The notes: generated from the sequence alone by a model not told the origin. DNA of 64,000 nucleotides from Paeniglutamicibacter gangotriensis Lz1y (GCF_000348945.1 NZ_AOCK01000003.1:124001-188000), one strand, 5' to 3'. Positions 34,303-43,768 are shown, numbered from the stretch's first letter. Program-made: numbers and translations.

Positions 34303-35684
34303 GGCTCTCCTGACGTAAATGTGGGTGGCGTCATTTGTGGTACGGGAGCCGGGTGGTGACAGGCCCGCAAGCGAGCATGATCAGTGCCAGCGTGGCCTCC
34401 GGTGAATGGAACCCGTAGGAACGTCGGGTCATGGTCCTGATTTTGTTGTTTAGGCCCTCATGTTTGCCGTTGCTTATTTTGCGGGTAACCGCTTGGTAGA
34501 TGCCCTCCATGTGTCCTCGCAGGGTAGCCCCGGTCTTCATGAAAGGGGCCATCCCACTGGCGGTTGCGGCGTCGCACCATTGACTGATCATGCCCATGAC
34601 GTCCTCTGTTTCGAGGTCCCCGGCGAAGACCTCCCGCAAGGATTCCTTGAGCAGGTAGGCCTCCCACAGTTCCCCTCCGTCCTCCTCCATTTGCTTCAGG
34701 GTCGCGTCCTGCATATCGGTGAGCTTCCCGGGGTTTTTCAGCAGGGCCCAGCGGTTGCCCTTGTACTTTTTGGCGAAGGCCTGGTCCGGTAGTTCACGGG
34801 CCTTTTGCCAGAAGGCGCGACGGACGGCATCCAGGGCATTGGTGGCCAGCTGGACGCAGTGGAACGGGTCAATGCAGATGGCGGCATCGGGTGCATTCTT
34901 CGTTACTGATTTGATGAATGCCGCTCCCATGTCCATGCTGACTGCCTCGATGCTTTGAGTGTTTTCGGGGCCGATTTCCGTGAAAAATTTATCCAGGGTG
35001 GCGGCGTTCTTTCCGGCTGCTCCCCAGAGGATGGTGGAGGTTTCGTGGTCCGAAATCAGGGTGAGGTAGTTGTGGTGTTTCTTCCAGGAGATCTCGTCCA
35101 CTCCCAGGCTCACCAGATTCTCAAAGCGTGTGTCATCGAGTTGTTCCTCCACGACGCGTTCACAGATGGCTCCGACGGTGCGCCAGGCGATCCTGGTGAA
35201 GGCCGAAACGCTGCTCTTGTCCGCCCGGGTGACCAGCCAGGCGACGAGGTCCTCGAAGTCTCGGGTGAATCTCGCGTTGGGGCGGGCGAAAGGAACGGCC
35301 TGGACCACGACTCCGTGCTCGGGGCAGCGCAGCCGCCGGCGAAGCATTTTCAGGACCAGTGGGGTGCCGCCCAGATCCAGGTGCCGCCACGTGGATTCGG
35401 CCCACCGGGTGTCGTATGCGGCCTTGGTGATGAAGGGGCAGTGCGGGCAGGAAAGCTTCTTCCGGGCGGTGAGTTTCACCGTGGCGATGACCGGGCCTTG
35501 ACCATCGAATTCGACGGTGGTGATGTTGGTGCCGCTGAATTTGAGGACGCGATTGAGTAGAGTGGTAGCTCGCATGGGTAACTCCGGTGAAGTTTGATGG
35601 TTGAGGAACTTACAAACTTACCGGGTTGCCCATGCTTTCTCGTTTACCACGTTTTCTCTGACCCACATTTACGTCCGGAGAGCC
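34303..35684. mobile_element. Complete ISL3-family insertion sequence
   Basis: Element of 1382 bp. Terminal inverted repeats of 24 bp (34303-34326 and 35661-35684, outer end GGCTCTCC, inner end ACGTAAATGTGGGT) differ at one position. The flanking 8-bp duplication GAAAAAGC is perfect, the length expected for ISL3. It contains one uninterrupted transposase gene, so the insertion looks recent and potentially active. Confidence 0.95.
34331..35575 (-). CDS. ISL3-family transposase
   Basis: DDE transposase of 414 aa. An N-terminal zinc-finger-like region with two Cys pairs (CPHCP near 43-47, RCPEH near 82-86) and an HTH (about 120-145) lead to the DDE core: SLGVDEISWKK, VSMDMGAAF and KHEGLNNKIRTMTRRSYGF, which supply the two Asp and the Glu. 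Full family length and no internal stops. Confidence 0.95.
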   Translation of the reverse strand: MRATTLLNRVLKFSGTNITTVEFDGQGPVIATVKLTARKKLSCPHCPFITKAAYDTRWAESTWRHLDLGGTPLVLKMLRRRLRCPEHGVVVQAVPFARPNARFTRDFEDLVAWLVTRADKSSVSAFTRIAWRTVGAICERVVEEQLDDTRFENLVSLGVDEISWKKHHNYLTLISDHETSTILWGAAGKNAATLDKFFTEIGPENTQSIEAVSMDMGAAFIKSVTKNAPDAAICIDPFHCVQLATNALDAVRRAFWQKARELPDQAFAKKYKGNRWALLKNPGKLTDMQDATLKQMEEDGGELWEAYLLKESLREVFAGDLETEDVMGMISQWCDAATASGMAPFMKTGATLRGHMEGIYQAVTRKISNGKHEGLNNKIRTMTRRSYGFHSPEATLALIMLACGPVTTRLPYHK

Positions 35685-35692
35685 GAAAAAGC
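35685..35692. repeat. Right target-site duplication of the insertion sequence
   Basis: GAAAAAGC, identical to 34295-34302. Confidence 0.93.
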
Positions 35693-35809
35693 CACCACCG
35701 CGGGCTCCTCCTGAGCACGAGCAGCTGCGCAAGATTAATGACGTTTACCCCTATGGTCAGTACCCCGACGCCATAGACAGACGGATAGAAGACGTGCCGG
35801 CGTGCTTGC
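35693..35809. other. Flank of the insertion sequence, possible coding remnant
   Basis: A plus-strand open stretch beginning in the IS flank (EHEQLRKINDVYPYGQYPDA) has protein-like composition but no start and a stop just upstream of the insertion point. It may be a relic of the gene or region the element entered. I cannot name it. Confidence 0.25.
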
Positions 35810-36001
35810 TCAAATCACGGTGGAACCGTGTTCACTCAGCCTGCACCAAGCCAGTTTCCGCTCATTTCCTCCGCACGGCGCCAGCGTCCACAGATCCATT
35901 TCAGCGAATTCTGCTCGGCACCCCTCCGGATTATTGTGCTCGATGACTACTACCCGACCCCTCGAATAAGACGGAGTGCCCTCGGCCTGCTGCAAGTTCA
36001 C
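35810..36001 (-). CDS. Possible small protein of unknown function
   Basis: Reading frame of 63 aa from a GTG at 36001, with GGAG 8 nt upstream, containing RGRVVVIEHNNPEGCRAEF and LWTLAPCGGNERKLAW. No family recognised and no membrane segment. It follows the DUF3592-like gene after about 46 bases. Real coding is uncertain. Confidence 0.3.
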   Translation of the reverse strand: MNLQQAEGTPSYSRGRVVVIEHNNPEGCRAEFAEMDLWTLAPCGGNERKLAWCRLSEHGSTVI

Positions 36002-36047
36002 GGCTGTTGCTCCGTGGCGAATCCATGCACCCTCGCCTGGCGGAATA

Positions 36048-36608
36048 CTAGCGATCGTCTGTTGCCTTGATGCGGCGCAGGGCCCGCCGTAGGCTGATGA
36101 CCCCACCGATAGCGGCCCCTCCGCCGAGCACCATCAACGCCAACCCAAGATAGTTTGGAAAGCTCCAGCCCGCAGTGGCGAGCGTTTGTAGATTGCTGGT
36201 CAGTTCGACCGCGGGATGTTCTCCCAGCCGGTAGGTGACGGGCTGGGCGATGATCTGATCCTTGGTGGGAAACTCATCAATCCAGCCGCGCTTGGAGTTG
36301 ATGTTCGGATTGAAGCGGGGAAAGTGGTTCGTCTCTATGACGTGTTCCTGCCCCTCGGAACCAATAAACGTCAGTTCAACGGGGCCGGCACTCAACGAGC
36401 CACTTTCAATGCGTCCTACTTGGACCCGGGCATCGACTACGGTGCCCGGCAGGCCCGAAGATTGAAGATCTCGGGCGGTTGTTACAGGTTTGCTCCCGGT
36501 TTGAAACATTGTCTGCCCAAAGAGCACCAGTGCAACGGCGAATGCCAGAATGATGATTGAAGCGGTTCTCAGCGTTTTCGCGGGGAGCACGGGCGTTCTC
36601 TGTCTCAT
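36048..36608 (-). CDS. Two-TM membrane protein, DUF3592-like
   Basis: Protein of 186 aa: a TM helix near the N-terminus (TASIIILAFAVALVLFGQ), an extracytoplasmic domain with GTVVDARVQVGR and VELTFIGSEGQEHVIETNHF, which resembles DUF3592 domains, and a second TM helix (about 145-168) before a basic tail (RRALRRIKATDDR). ATG at 36608 chosen because the TM helix follows after about 12 residues. Function unknown. Confidence 0.7.
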   Translation of the reverse strand: MRQRTPVLPAKTLRTASIIILAFAVALVLFGQTMFQTGSKPVTTARDLQSSGLPGTVVDARVQVGRIESGSLSAGPVELTFIGSEGQEHVIETNHFPRFNPNINSKRGWIDEFPTKDQIIAQPVTYRLGEHPAVELTSNLQTLATAGWSFPNYLGLALMVLGGGAAIGGVISLRRALRRIKATDDR

Positions 36609-37309
36609 CGTTTCAGCGTAGTCTCCCCAGGAACCACAGGTCCGACGCACGCGGTGCACCACCGGGATTTATTTCATTAGGTGGGTGGCTGCTCATGCGC
36701 TGACCTTGCCCGTGGATGAGTCACCGCCCGGGATTTCAACCGGTTCGACACGGATCTGCTCACTGGATCGAGGCGAGCAGATCAGTGTCGACGTCCGTTT
36801 CCACAACACGCCCGCCAACGGTCAGTGGCTGATTAATCGGAACCGGAGGACCGAACGATGTCGCGCTCGGAGCCCGAGATTGTGACGGCAGAGCCCGGCT
36901 CCGGGTGATCCGTCATTGGTTTGGCAAAGCCCAGGATGCGGCGAGTGTTCAGGGACAACGAGTGCCTTTCAGCGGAGCGTCCACATCATTCATGGACCGG
37001 ACGTCACTAGGCAAATGGTCCGTGGCAACACGCAATGGCAAGACTCTCGGCTCGCCACCAACAGCGGGTGAATTACCTTCCAATCGGAGTTTGTGGGGAC
37101 CACGCAGAAGGTCCACAGGGGCTATGAGACGAAAACCCGGCGCACGTGGCGGAAGGTGCGACCGCCAGCGTGGCTGCAACGGTGGTTCGCCAGCGCCAGC
37201 CCGGCCCCCACCTGCCACTGCCGGCCAAAGTCGATGCCCGGCGACGAGTTTGGTCATCTTCGTCGGCCAAGCAATATCCACATGGTAGCGTGATCTATTG
37301 CGCCGACGA
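36609..37309. other. Gene-poor region before the iron-uptake operon
   Basis: About 700 bases with no supported gene. Overlapping frames on both strands have atypical composition and no ribosome sites. One clear hairpin: GATCTGCTC (36753-36761) with GAGCAGATC (36775-36783). It may be decayed sequence at the edge of the accessory zone. Confidence 0.45.
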
Positions 37310-37328
37310 TAAGGTTAGCGTTACCTAA
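37310..37328 (+). promoter_or_regulatory. IdeR/DtxR iron box
   Basis: TAAGGTTAGCGTTACCTAA matches the 19-bp box TTAGGTTAGCCTAACCTAA at 16 positions and ends 16 bp before the first permease start. Iron-bound IdeR/DmdR would repress the uptake operon here. Confidence 0.85.
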
Positions 37329-37344
37329 TCAATCGGATTGTTGA

Positions 37345-38430
37345 ATGACCACTTTCCTGCAACGCCCGGCCGCTCCACGCGCAGCGGCGACCCCCGAGGC
37401 AGAACCCGCCGAGGAAAGCTCGGGCCTGGCGGATTCCAACACTTCCCGGCTCTCCGGGCTCCTGCTAGCCCTTGCCGCACTGTGCGCGGTTGTATTGCTT
37501 TCCCTGGCGGTTGGGGCCAAAGCGATTCCCCCCGTTGAGGTTTTTCGCGGCCTGGCCGGCAGCGGCAGCCCGGAGAATCTGGTGATCCTCAACGAGCTGA
37601 GGGTCCCGCGAACCATCGTCGGACTCATGGTCGGACTGGCCCTGGCGGTCGGCGGTGCGCTCATCCAGGCATTAACGCGCAACCCGCTGGCCGATCCTGG
37701 CATCCTGGGTGTCAACGCGGGCGCTGCTTTCGCCGTGGTGATTGCCGTCGCCGTATTCGGACTGACCTCGATCCAGGACTACATCTGGTTTGCCTTCGGC
37801 GGCGCAATCATCACCACCGTCGCCGTGTATGTGATCGGATCGCGTGGACGCGGCGGGGTGACACCGGTGCGACTGACACTTGCCGGGGTGGCGTTGGGCG
37901 CCGTGCTCGGTGGCATTTCCAACGGCATCACCTTGCTGAACCCAGCGGCGTTTGACCGCATGCGTTTTTGGGGCGCCGGCTCGCTGAACAACCGCACGCT
38001 TGAAATGGCGTTGACCATTGCACCGTTCATCGTCGTGGGCCTCATCATGGCCTTCTTCTGTGCCAGGGCCCTGAACGCGTTGTCGCTGGGCGACGATATG
38101 TCCCGCGCGCTGGGTGCCAACATCAACCGCACCCGCACCGTGGTGATCATTGCTGTGACGCTCCTGTGCGGAGCCGCCACCGCTGCCGCAGGCCCGATCG
38201 GGTTTATCGGGCTCATGATCCCCCACATCGCCCGTTGGATCGTGGGCCCTGACCAGCGCTGGATCATCCTCTACAGCTTGGCCATGGGCCCCATTCTCTT
38301 GTTGGTCTCCGACGTGGCGGGGCGGGTAGTCATCCCTCCCGGTGAATTGCAGGTCGGCGTCATCACCGCGTTCATCGGCGCCCCGGTGTTGATCTGGCTG
38401 GTCCGCCGCAGCAAGGTGAGTGGGCTGTGA
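37345..38430 (+). CDS. Fe3+-siderophore ABC transporter permease (FecCD family)
   Basis: Permease of 361 aa with about nine to ten TM helices. Family markers: LRVPRTIVGLMVGLALAVGG, ALIQALTRNPLADPGILGVN, and the ATPase-contact loop with GPIGFIGLMIPHIAR. An N-terminal tail of about 40 residues precedes the first TM helix. First gene of a four-gene operon behind the iron box; ATGA-type overlap (4 bases) with the second permease. Confidence 0.95.
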   Translation: MTTFLQRPAAPRAAATPEAEPAEESSGLADSNTSRLSGLLLALAALCAVVLLSLAVGAKAIPPVEVFRGLAGSGSPENLVILNELRVPRTIVGLMVGLALAVGGALIQALTRNPLADPGILGVNAGAAFAVVIAVAVFGLTSIQDYIWFAFGGAIITTVAVYVIGSRGRGGVTPVRLTLAGVALGAVLGGISNGITLLNPAAFDRMRFWGAGSLNNRTLEMALTIAPFIVVGLIMAFFCARALNALSLGDDMSRALGANINRTRTVVIIAVTLLCGAATAAAGPIGFIGLMIPHIARWIVGPDQRWIILYSLAMGPILLLVSDVAGRVVIPPGELQVGVITAFIGAPVLIWLVRRSKVSGL

Positions 38431-39512
38431 GCGCGTGGACTCGGGTGGCGACACCTCCTGAAACCGGTGTGGATTTCGGCCCCGGTCACAAGATCCTGAC
38501 CTCGCGCACCGGCCGTTTCACCCTGCGTCTGGAACTGCGAACCATGCTGGTTTGCTCCGTGCTGGCGATTGCGGGAATCGCACTGGCGCTCTATGCTCTG
38601 GCGACCGGAGACTTCACGTTGACTCTGGGCGAGGTGGTCCGCACCTTGCTTGGCCAGGGCAGCGAGCAGAGCGAACTTGTGGTCCTCACGTGGCGTCTGC
38701 CGCGGGTCCTGATGGCCCTGCTGCTCGGGGCCGCACTGGGTGCCAGCGGTGCGATCTTCCAGTCCATGACCCGCAACCCCCTGGGCAGCCCGGACATCAT
38801 TGGCTTTAACACCGGTGCCTACACCGGCGCACTGCTGGTCATCCTGGTGCTCGGCGGCGGCTACCTTCAGGTCGCCGTCGGCGCCTTGGCCGGGGGTCTG
38901 GCCACCGCCGCGATGGTGTACCTCTTGGCCTACAAGCGCGGTTCCCAGGGCTTCAGGCTCATCATCGTCGGCATTGCCTTCAGCGCCTTCCTCGCCTCGG
39001 TGAACACCTGGCTGATCCTGCGCGCCAACCTCGAAGAAGCCATGTCTGCAGCTATCTGGGGCGCCGGTTCGCTTAATGCCATCGGCTGGGAACAGGGGGT
39101 GCCGGCACTGCTTGTCACGGCTGTTTTCTTTGCCGCGGCCGCCGCCTTGGCTCCGCGGATGAAGATGATGGAAATGGGTGACGACGCGGCCAGCGCCCTG
39201 GGAATCCGTGTGGAATCCTCCCGGCTACTGCTGATGGTGGTCGGGGTCGGCCTCACCGCATTGGCCACCGCCGCGGCCGGTCCCATTGCCTTCATCGCCT
39301 TAGCTGCCCCACAGGTGGCCCGGCGCCTCGCGCGCACCCCGGGGGTCCGTATGGCACCTGCTGCGGTTCTCGGCGCAGTGCTGTTGCTGGCCAGCGACCT
39401 GATCGCCCAACGGGCCTTCACCGATACGGCATTGCCGGTCGGAGTGGTCACCGTCAGCCTCGGCGGCGCCTACCTGATCTGGCTGCTGATCCGCGAGGCC
39501 AAACGACAATGA
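38427..39512 (+). CDS. Fe3+-siderophore ABC transporter permease (FecCD family)
   Basis: Second permease, 361 aa, paralogous to the first: LTWRLPRVLMALLLGAALG, IFQSMTRNPLGSPDIIGFN, AAGPIAFIALAAPQVARRL. It forms the heterodimeric channel with the upstream product. It overlaps the previous and next genes by 4 bases each. Confidence 0.95.
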   Translation: MSAWTRVATPPETGVDFGPGHKILTSRTGRFTLRLELRTMLVCSVLAIAGIALALYALATGDFTLTLGEVVRTLLGQGSEQSELVVLTWRLPRVLMALLLGAALGASGAIFQSMTRNPLGSPDIIGFNTGAYTGALLVILVLGGGYLQVAVGALAGGLATAAMVYLLAYKRGSQGFRLIIVGIAFSAFLASVNTWLILRANLEEAMSAAIWGAGSLNAIGWEQGVPALLVTAVFFAAAAALAPRMKMMEMGDDAASALGIRVESSRLLLMVVGVGLTALATAAAGPIAFIALAAPQVARRLARTPGVRMAPAAVLGAVLLLASDLIAQRAFTDTALPVGVVTVSLGGAYLIWLLIREAKRQ

Positions 39513-40408
39513 GAGGAACCACAGAGCAGATGAACACCAACACCACCACGGTGTCCACGTCACCGGCCGGCACCCTGGCGCGCACCGGAACCGCCCCAGC
39601 ACCAAACCCCGCCCCGACCGCAGGCCGGCTCTCCGGACACGACCTGACCCTGGGCTACGATCAACGCGTCATCTCCAAGGATTTGAACGTCTGCGTGCCG
39701 GACGGTTCCTTCACCGTGATCATCGGGCCGAATGCCTGTGGCAAGTCCACGCTGTTGCGCGCCCTCTCCCGGTTGCTGAAGCCCAGCTCCGGACGGGTGA
39801 TCCTGGACGGCAAGCCGATCCATTCAATCCCGGCCAAACAGGTCGCCACGCGGCTGGGGCTGCTGCCGCAGAGTTCGATCTCCCCCGATGGCATCACCGT
39901 CGCGGACCTCGTGGCCCGCGGCCGCTACCCCCACCAGAAGATCCTCTCCCGGTGGTCCGATGACGACGAGGCAGCAACCATCGAGGCGCTGCGCGCCACC
40001 AACACCACCGAACTCTCCCGACGGCTGGTGGACGAGCTCTCCGGTGGACAACGCCAACGCGTCTGGGTGGCCATGGTCCTCGCCCAGCAAACCCCGCTGC
40101 TCCTGCTTGATGAACCCACAACCTTCCTGGACATCGCCCACCAAATCGAAATCATGGAGCTGTGCCGGAAGCTGAACCGCGGCAGCGGACATACCATCGT
40201 CGCGGTGCTGCACGATTTGAACCATGCCTGCCGCTACGCCAACCATCTGATCGCGATGAAGGACGGTGCGATCATCGCCGAAGGCGCCCCGGCCGAGATC
40301 GTGACCGAGAAACTGGTCGAGGAGGTCTTCGGCCTGCCCTGCCGCATCATTCAGGACCCCGTCTCCCACACCCCGCTGGTCATCCCGCTGGGCCACCCCG
40401 AGGAGTAG
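39509..40408 (+). CDS. Fe3+-siderophore ABC transporter ATP-binding protein
   Basis: Cytoplasmic ATPase of 299 aa: Walker A GPNACGKST, signature LSGGQRQRVW, Walker B LLLLDEPTTFLD, H-loop AVLHDLNHACRYA. FepC/FecE type. The first about 40 residues are a Thr/Pro/Ala-rich extension; an alternative ATG at 39530 trims part of it. Start at 39509 was taken because ATGA overlaps the permease stop and GAGG lies upstream. Confidence 0.95.
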   Translation: MRGTTEQMNTNTTTVSTSPAGTLARTGTAPAPNPAPTAGRLSGHDLTLGYDQRVISKDLNVCVPDGSFTVIIGPNACGKSTLLRALSRLLKPSSGRVILDGKPIHSIPAKQVATRLGLLPQSSISPDGITVADLVARGRYPHQKILSRWSDDDEAATIEALRATNTTELSRRLVDELSGGQRQRVWVAMVLAQQTPLLLLDEPTTFLDIAHQIEIMELCRKLNRGSGHTIVAVLHDLNHACRYANHLIAMKDGAIIAEGAPAEIVTEKLVEEVFGLPCRIIQDPVSHTPLVIPLGHPEE

Positions 40409-40497
40409 GCCCGGCACCGGGATTCTCCCCCACGAACACCCACCAAAGTCGGCCGGTTCCCGGTCGGCCCGCACCGCTGCAAAGGAATACCCGCACC

Positions 40498-41487
40498 ATG
40501 AGAACACCCACCCGTCGTACCTTCCTGACCGCGACATCAATGGCCGCATTAATCGCGCTGACCGGGTGCGGCGCATCCAACGGTGCCGCGGCAGACACTT
40601 CCACTGCCACGAGTCCCTCCTCCGGCCCGTGGAGCTTCACAGATACCGGGTTCTCCAAGACCACCACCCTGGATGAAGCGCCCGATTCGATTGTCGTTGA
40701 TGCCTATTCCGCCGCGGCCCTGTGGGATTACGGGGTACGCCCCACCGGAGTCTTCGGCTTCGGGCTTACCGAGGAAGGTGGCCTGTCCGTGGGCAACGCC
40801 GATGTCAGCCAGATGGCCATCGTCGGCAAGGACGCCGAGTTCAACCTCGAGAAGCTACTCTCCCTGAAACCGGACGTCATCGTCGGCTTCGGCAACACCG
40901 ACGGCTCCGGGTGGACCTGGTGGGACGAGAAGGTCCAATCGGATGCCACCGCGACGGCCCCGTTCCTGCCCGTGAAGTTCGGCAGCCGCCCCGTCCAGGA
41001 GGTCATCGAGGACTACGCATCGTTGGCCAAGGCCCTGGGTGGGGACATCGAATCCGAGGCGGCGATTTCCGCCAAGAACGCATTCAACGAACGCCTGGCG
41101 ACCCTCAAGACCTTGGCCCAGGAGAAACCGGAGCTAAAGATCATTGCCCTCAACGGCTACGACGAACTGTATGTCGGCCAAAAATCCCTGGGCCAGCTGG
41201 CGCTGCTGGAGGAACTGGGCTTCACCCTCACCGGGCCCACCGACAAAAGCGGCTGGGCCTCACTGAGCTGGGAAAAGGTCGGCGACTACCCAGCCGACAT
41301 CGTGCTCAGCTACTCCGGCACCGCCGAACAGGTCAAGGACCACCCGGTATTCAGTGCCCTGCCCGCGGTGAAGGCCGGACAGGTCGTCGAATGGGATGAC
41401 AAGCGTCCCTTCACCTACGCCAGCTACGTGCAGTGGTTCGATGAGCTGATCGAGGTCCTCGAGGCCGCCGAACCCGTGGCGTCTTAA
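40498..41487 (+). CDS. Siderophore-binding lipoprotein of the ABC transporter
   Basis: Substrate-binding protein of 329 aa (FepB/FhuD-like). A twin-arginine-like signal (TRRTFLTAT, Arg6-Arg7) leads to a lipobox LTGC with Cys24, so it is a probable Tat-exported lipoprotein. Mature domain features: FNLEKLLSLKPDVIVGFG and a long central helix, ending VQWFDELIEVLEA. AAAGGAA precedes the ATG. Last gene of the iron-box operon. Confidence 0.93.
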   Translation: MRTPTRRTFLTATSMAALIALTGCGASNGAAADTSTATSPSSGPWSFTDTGFSKTTTLDEAPDSIVVDAYSAAALWDYGVRPTGVFGFGLTEEGGLSVGNADVSQMAIVGKDAEFNLEKLLSLKPDVIVGFGNTDGSGWTWWDEKVQSDATATAPFLPVKFGSRPVQEVIEDYASLAKALGGDIESEAAISAKNAFNERLATLKTLAQEKPELKIIALNGYDELYVGQKSLGQLALLEELGFTLTGPTDKSGWASLSWEKVGDYPADIVLSYSGTAEQVKDHPVFSALPAVKAGQVVEWDDKRPFTYASYVQWFDELIEVLEAAEPVAS

Positions 41488-41827
41488 CCGATTTTCCGCG
41501 GGTTCCCGGCGGGCGCCGTGCGGCGCGACGACTGTTGGCCGCCCGGCCGTTCCCGCCGCCGGGGTCCGCTTCATCGGGCCCCTGCGGCGGGAAAGTTTTT
41601 GCCTTCGGTTGCCTGGTTCCGGCAACCGGTTGGCCACCGGCTCGGTGGCCCGATTCCCGCTCCGCCCGCCGATTGGCATATCCTCGGTGGTGGACGCCGC
41701 CCGCATTGTGCACCGCGGCGCTGCAGCAGTCGTTTGCCCGCTAGGCGCGACTGAAAGGAATACGGACGGGACGGCCCGTTCGAAACACTGAACACGAGGA
41801 CGACCTCGTGGAATAGGGTTCATCCCC
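41488..41827. other. Region between siderophore operon and antiporter gene
   Basis: About 340 bases, no supported gene. It contains hairpins GGTTGCC/GGCAACC near 41610-41630 and CACGAGG-ACGA-CCTCGTG near 41794-41811, just before the antiporter gene. One may end the iron operon; the last lies in the antiporter leader. Confidence 0.5.
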
Positions 41828-42982
41828 ATGCTTTCCACTACCAACCGATCCATTTTCACGCGCTCGGCCATGATGCGCCTGGGCATCGGCTGGGGCGCGG
41901 TCCTTGCAATGCTGGCTGCCGGGCCACTGCTCGAAGCCCCGCTGCCCGGCGCGCCACTGGTGCTGGTCCTTGCCGCAATCGTCGGTGTCATCCTCATTTG
42001 TTCTTTCGGCGTGGTGCACGAGGCAGAGCACCTCGCCCGCCGGCTTGGCGACCCCTACGGCTCCTTGGTGCTGACACTCTCGATCGTGCTGATCGAGGTG
42101 GTGCTCATTTCCGCGGTCATGCTTGGGCCCGGTGAGCATGCCACGATCGCCCGTGACTCGGTGATGGCCGTGTCGATGATTATCCTCAATGCTGTCATTG
42201 GGCTGTCCCTGCTGGTCGGCGGCATCAGGCACGGGGATATGGAACACAACCGCACCGGAGCCTCCGCCTACCTCGGCATGCTCGTCGTCTTGGTTTCCTT
42301 GGCCTTCGCCTTGCCCGCCTTGATCGGAGACGCGGGTTCCTACACGGTGGGCCAGGAAATCCCCATCATCGTCTTGACCCTTGGCCTCTATGCCTTCTTC
42401 CTCATCCGGCAGATGGGCCAGCAGGCCGAGAACTTCCGCGAAGTTGACCCGCGACTCCTCGCGGCCCCGTCGCTCGGAGCCGCTGTGCCGCGGGAGCGGG
42501 AACACATCACCGTCATCCTCGCCAAGCACCGCACCGAGATCCTGCTGCGGCTGGGGCTGCTGGTCGTGACGGTTTTGCCCATCGTGTTGCTCTCCCACGA
42601 CATGGCCACGCTGCTCGATGACGGTCTGGACCGTCTCGGTGCCCCGGTGGCCCTGTCCGGCATCCTGATCGCGATGATCGTGTTCCTGCCCGAATCAATC
42701 ACCTCGGTGCGCGCAGCAATGCAAGGAGAAATCCAACGGGTCAGCAACCTCTGCCACGGTGCCCTGGTCTCCACGGTCGGCCTGACGATTCCCGCGGTCC
42801 TGATCATCGGTCTGCTCACCGGCCAGCCGGTAGTTCTGGCCGAGTCCCCCGTGGGGCTGGCCCTGCTGGGCATCACGTTGCTGCTGTCGGTGGCGACTTT
42901 TGCAGCGAAGAAAGTCACAGCCGTCAGCGGCGCCGCCCACTTGGTGCTCTTCGCCGTCTACGGCATCACGGTGTTTTCATGA
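41828..42982 (+). CDS. Calcium/cation:proton antiporter (ChaA-type)
   Basis: Ca2+/H+ antiporter of 384 aa with about eleven TM helices and two inverted alpha-repeat motifs: HEAEHLARRLGDPYGSLVL and FLPESITSVRAAMQGEIQRV. It exports Ca2+ (and possibly Na+ or K+) in exchange for protons. Monocistronic, with a hairpin directly upstream. Confidence 0.93.
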   Translation: MLSTTNRSIFTRSAMMRLGIGWGAVLAMLAAGPLLEAPLPGAPLVLVLAAIVGVILICSFGVVHEAEHLARRLGDPYGSLVLTLSIVLIEVVLISAVMLGPGEHATIARDSVMAVSMIILNAVIGLSLLVGGIRHGDMEHNRTGASAYLGMLVVLVSLAFALPALIGDAGSYTVGQEIPIIVLTLGLYAFFLIRQMGQQAENFREVDPRLLAAPSLGAAVPREREHITVILAKHRTEILLRLGLLVVTVLPIVLLSHDMATLLDDGLDRLGAPVALSGILIAMIVFLPESITSVRAAMQGEIQRVSNLCHGALVSTVGLTIPAVLIIGLLTGQPVVLAESPVGLALLGITLLLSVATFAAKKVTAVSGAAHLVLFAVYGITVFS

Positions 42983-43103
42983 TCTAGGCATTCCAACCCA
43001 GCAGACCGGTCGGTATCAGCGGCGGTCCACCGAACTGAAGGCCCTTGGTTCGCGTCCGCGGATGCTTCGGGGCTAAGCTACCCAACAACCTCTCGAGGGG
43101 AGG

Positions 43104-43403
43104 TTATGCGGCTATGCGAAGCGAACCACCCAGAGCGTGCGCGATCCTCGATAGCATGACCCCACCCGGAGCTTGTGCACCATTTTCGATGGCAGATATT
43201 ACGGACTGACGGGTTCCGGCACGACGTGCCAACTCGGTCTGTGAGAGACCTGCTGCCTTCCTGGCACTGTAAACGAGTTCCGCCAGTTCCAGCCGAGCTT
43301 CGGCTTCGATGGCAGCAGCATCGTACTCTTCACGCTCGCCGGCAGTCATGGTCGACAGCGAATCGTCGCGAACCTTTTCCCAGGGTGTGCTGTTGGTCAT
43401 CAT
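43104..43403 (-). CDS. XRE-family antitoxin (HigA-like)
   Basis: Antitoxin of 99 aa. An acidic helical N-terminal half (about 1-40) is followed by a Cro/CI HTH (about 45-95): AGLSQTELARRAGTRQSVISAIENG. The ATG overlaps the toxin stop (ATGA), so antitoxin translation depends on the toxin message, the toxin-first order of HigBA systems. Confidence 0.9.
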   Translation of the reverse strand: MMTNSTPWEKVRDDSLSTMTAGEREEYDAAAIEAEARLELAELVYSARKAAGLSQTELARRAGTRQSVISAIENGAQAPGGVMLSRIAHALGGSLRIAA

Positions 43404-43768
43404 GGTTTTTTCCTGCCCTTTTTCATAGCTTCATGTTTGTCAGCAGCTCGTGCCTTTTCATGTGCTGACTGAGCACGTCTGGCCCGAAGAATTTCCGCCC
43501 GCTCATTCAGCCGCTGCTTGCGGAACGTCGTCAATGTCACTGCCTGATGTTCCCGGTCAAGTACGTAAGTGATGCGCCTAGAAACGTCCTCGGCGACAAA
43601 CCGCAACTCGTGCAGCCCATCGCCCAACGGCTTCGAATGGGGCATCCGCAACATATATCCGTAGGTGGCCAAGCGTTCGATGATCCGATCTGTGGCCGCC
43701 TTGCCCGACGGGCTCAATCCCACGTACCACGTGCGAACTTCGTCGGATAATAGTACCGTCCACCTCAT
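43400..43768 (-). CDS. RelE/HigB-family toxin
   Basis: Toxin of 122 aa, a ribosome-dependent mRNase type. Core features: VRTWYVGLSPSGKAATDRIIERL, GLHELRFVAEDVSRRITYVLD and TTFRKQRLNERAEILRARR, with a Lys-rich tail longer than usual. First gene of the pair; its start codon overlaps an operator repeat. Confidence 0.9.
   Translation of the reverse strand: MRWTVLLSDEVRTWYVGLSPSGKAATDRIIERLATYGYMLRMPHSKPLGDGLHELRFVAEDVSRRITYVLDREHQAVTLTTFRKQRLNERAEILRARRAQSAHEKARAADKHEAMKKGRKKP

Noticed and set aside
36609-37309. Overlapping 110-127-aa frames on both strands
   Set aside because: Pro/Arg-rich translations without starts, domains or codon bias of the neighbours.
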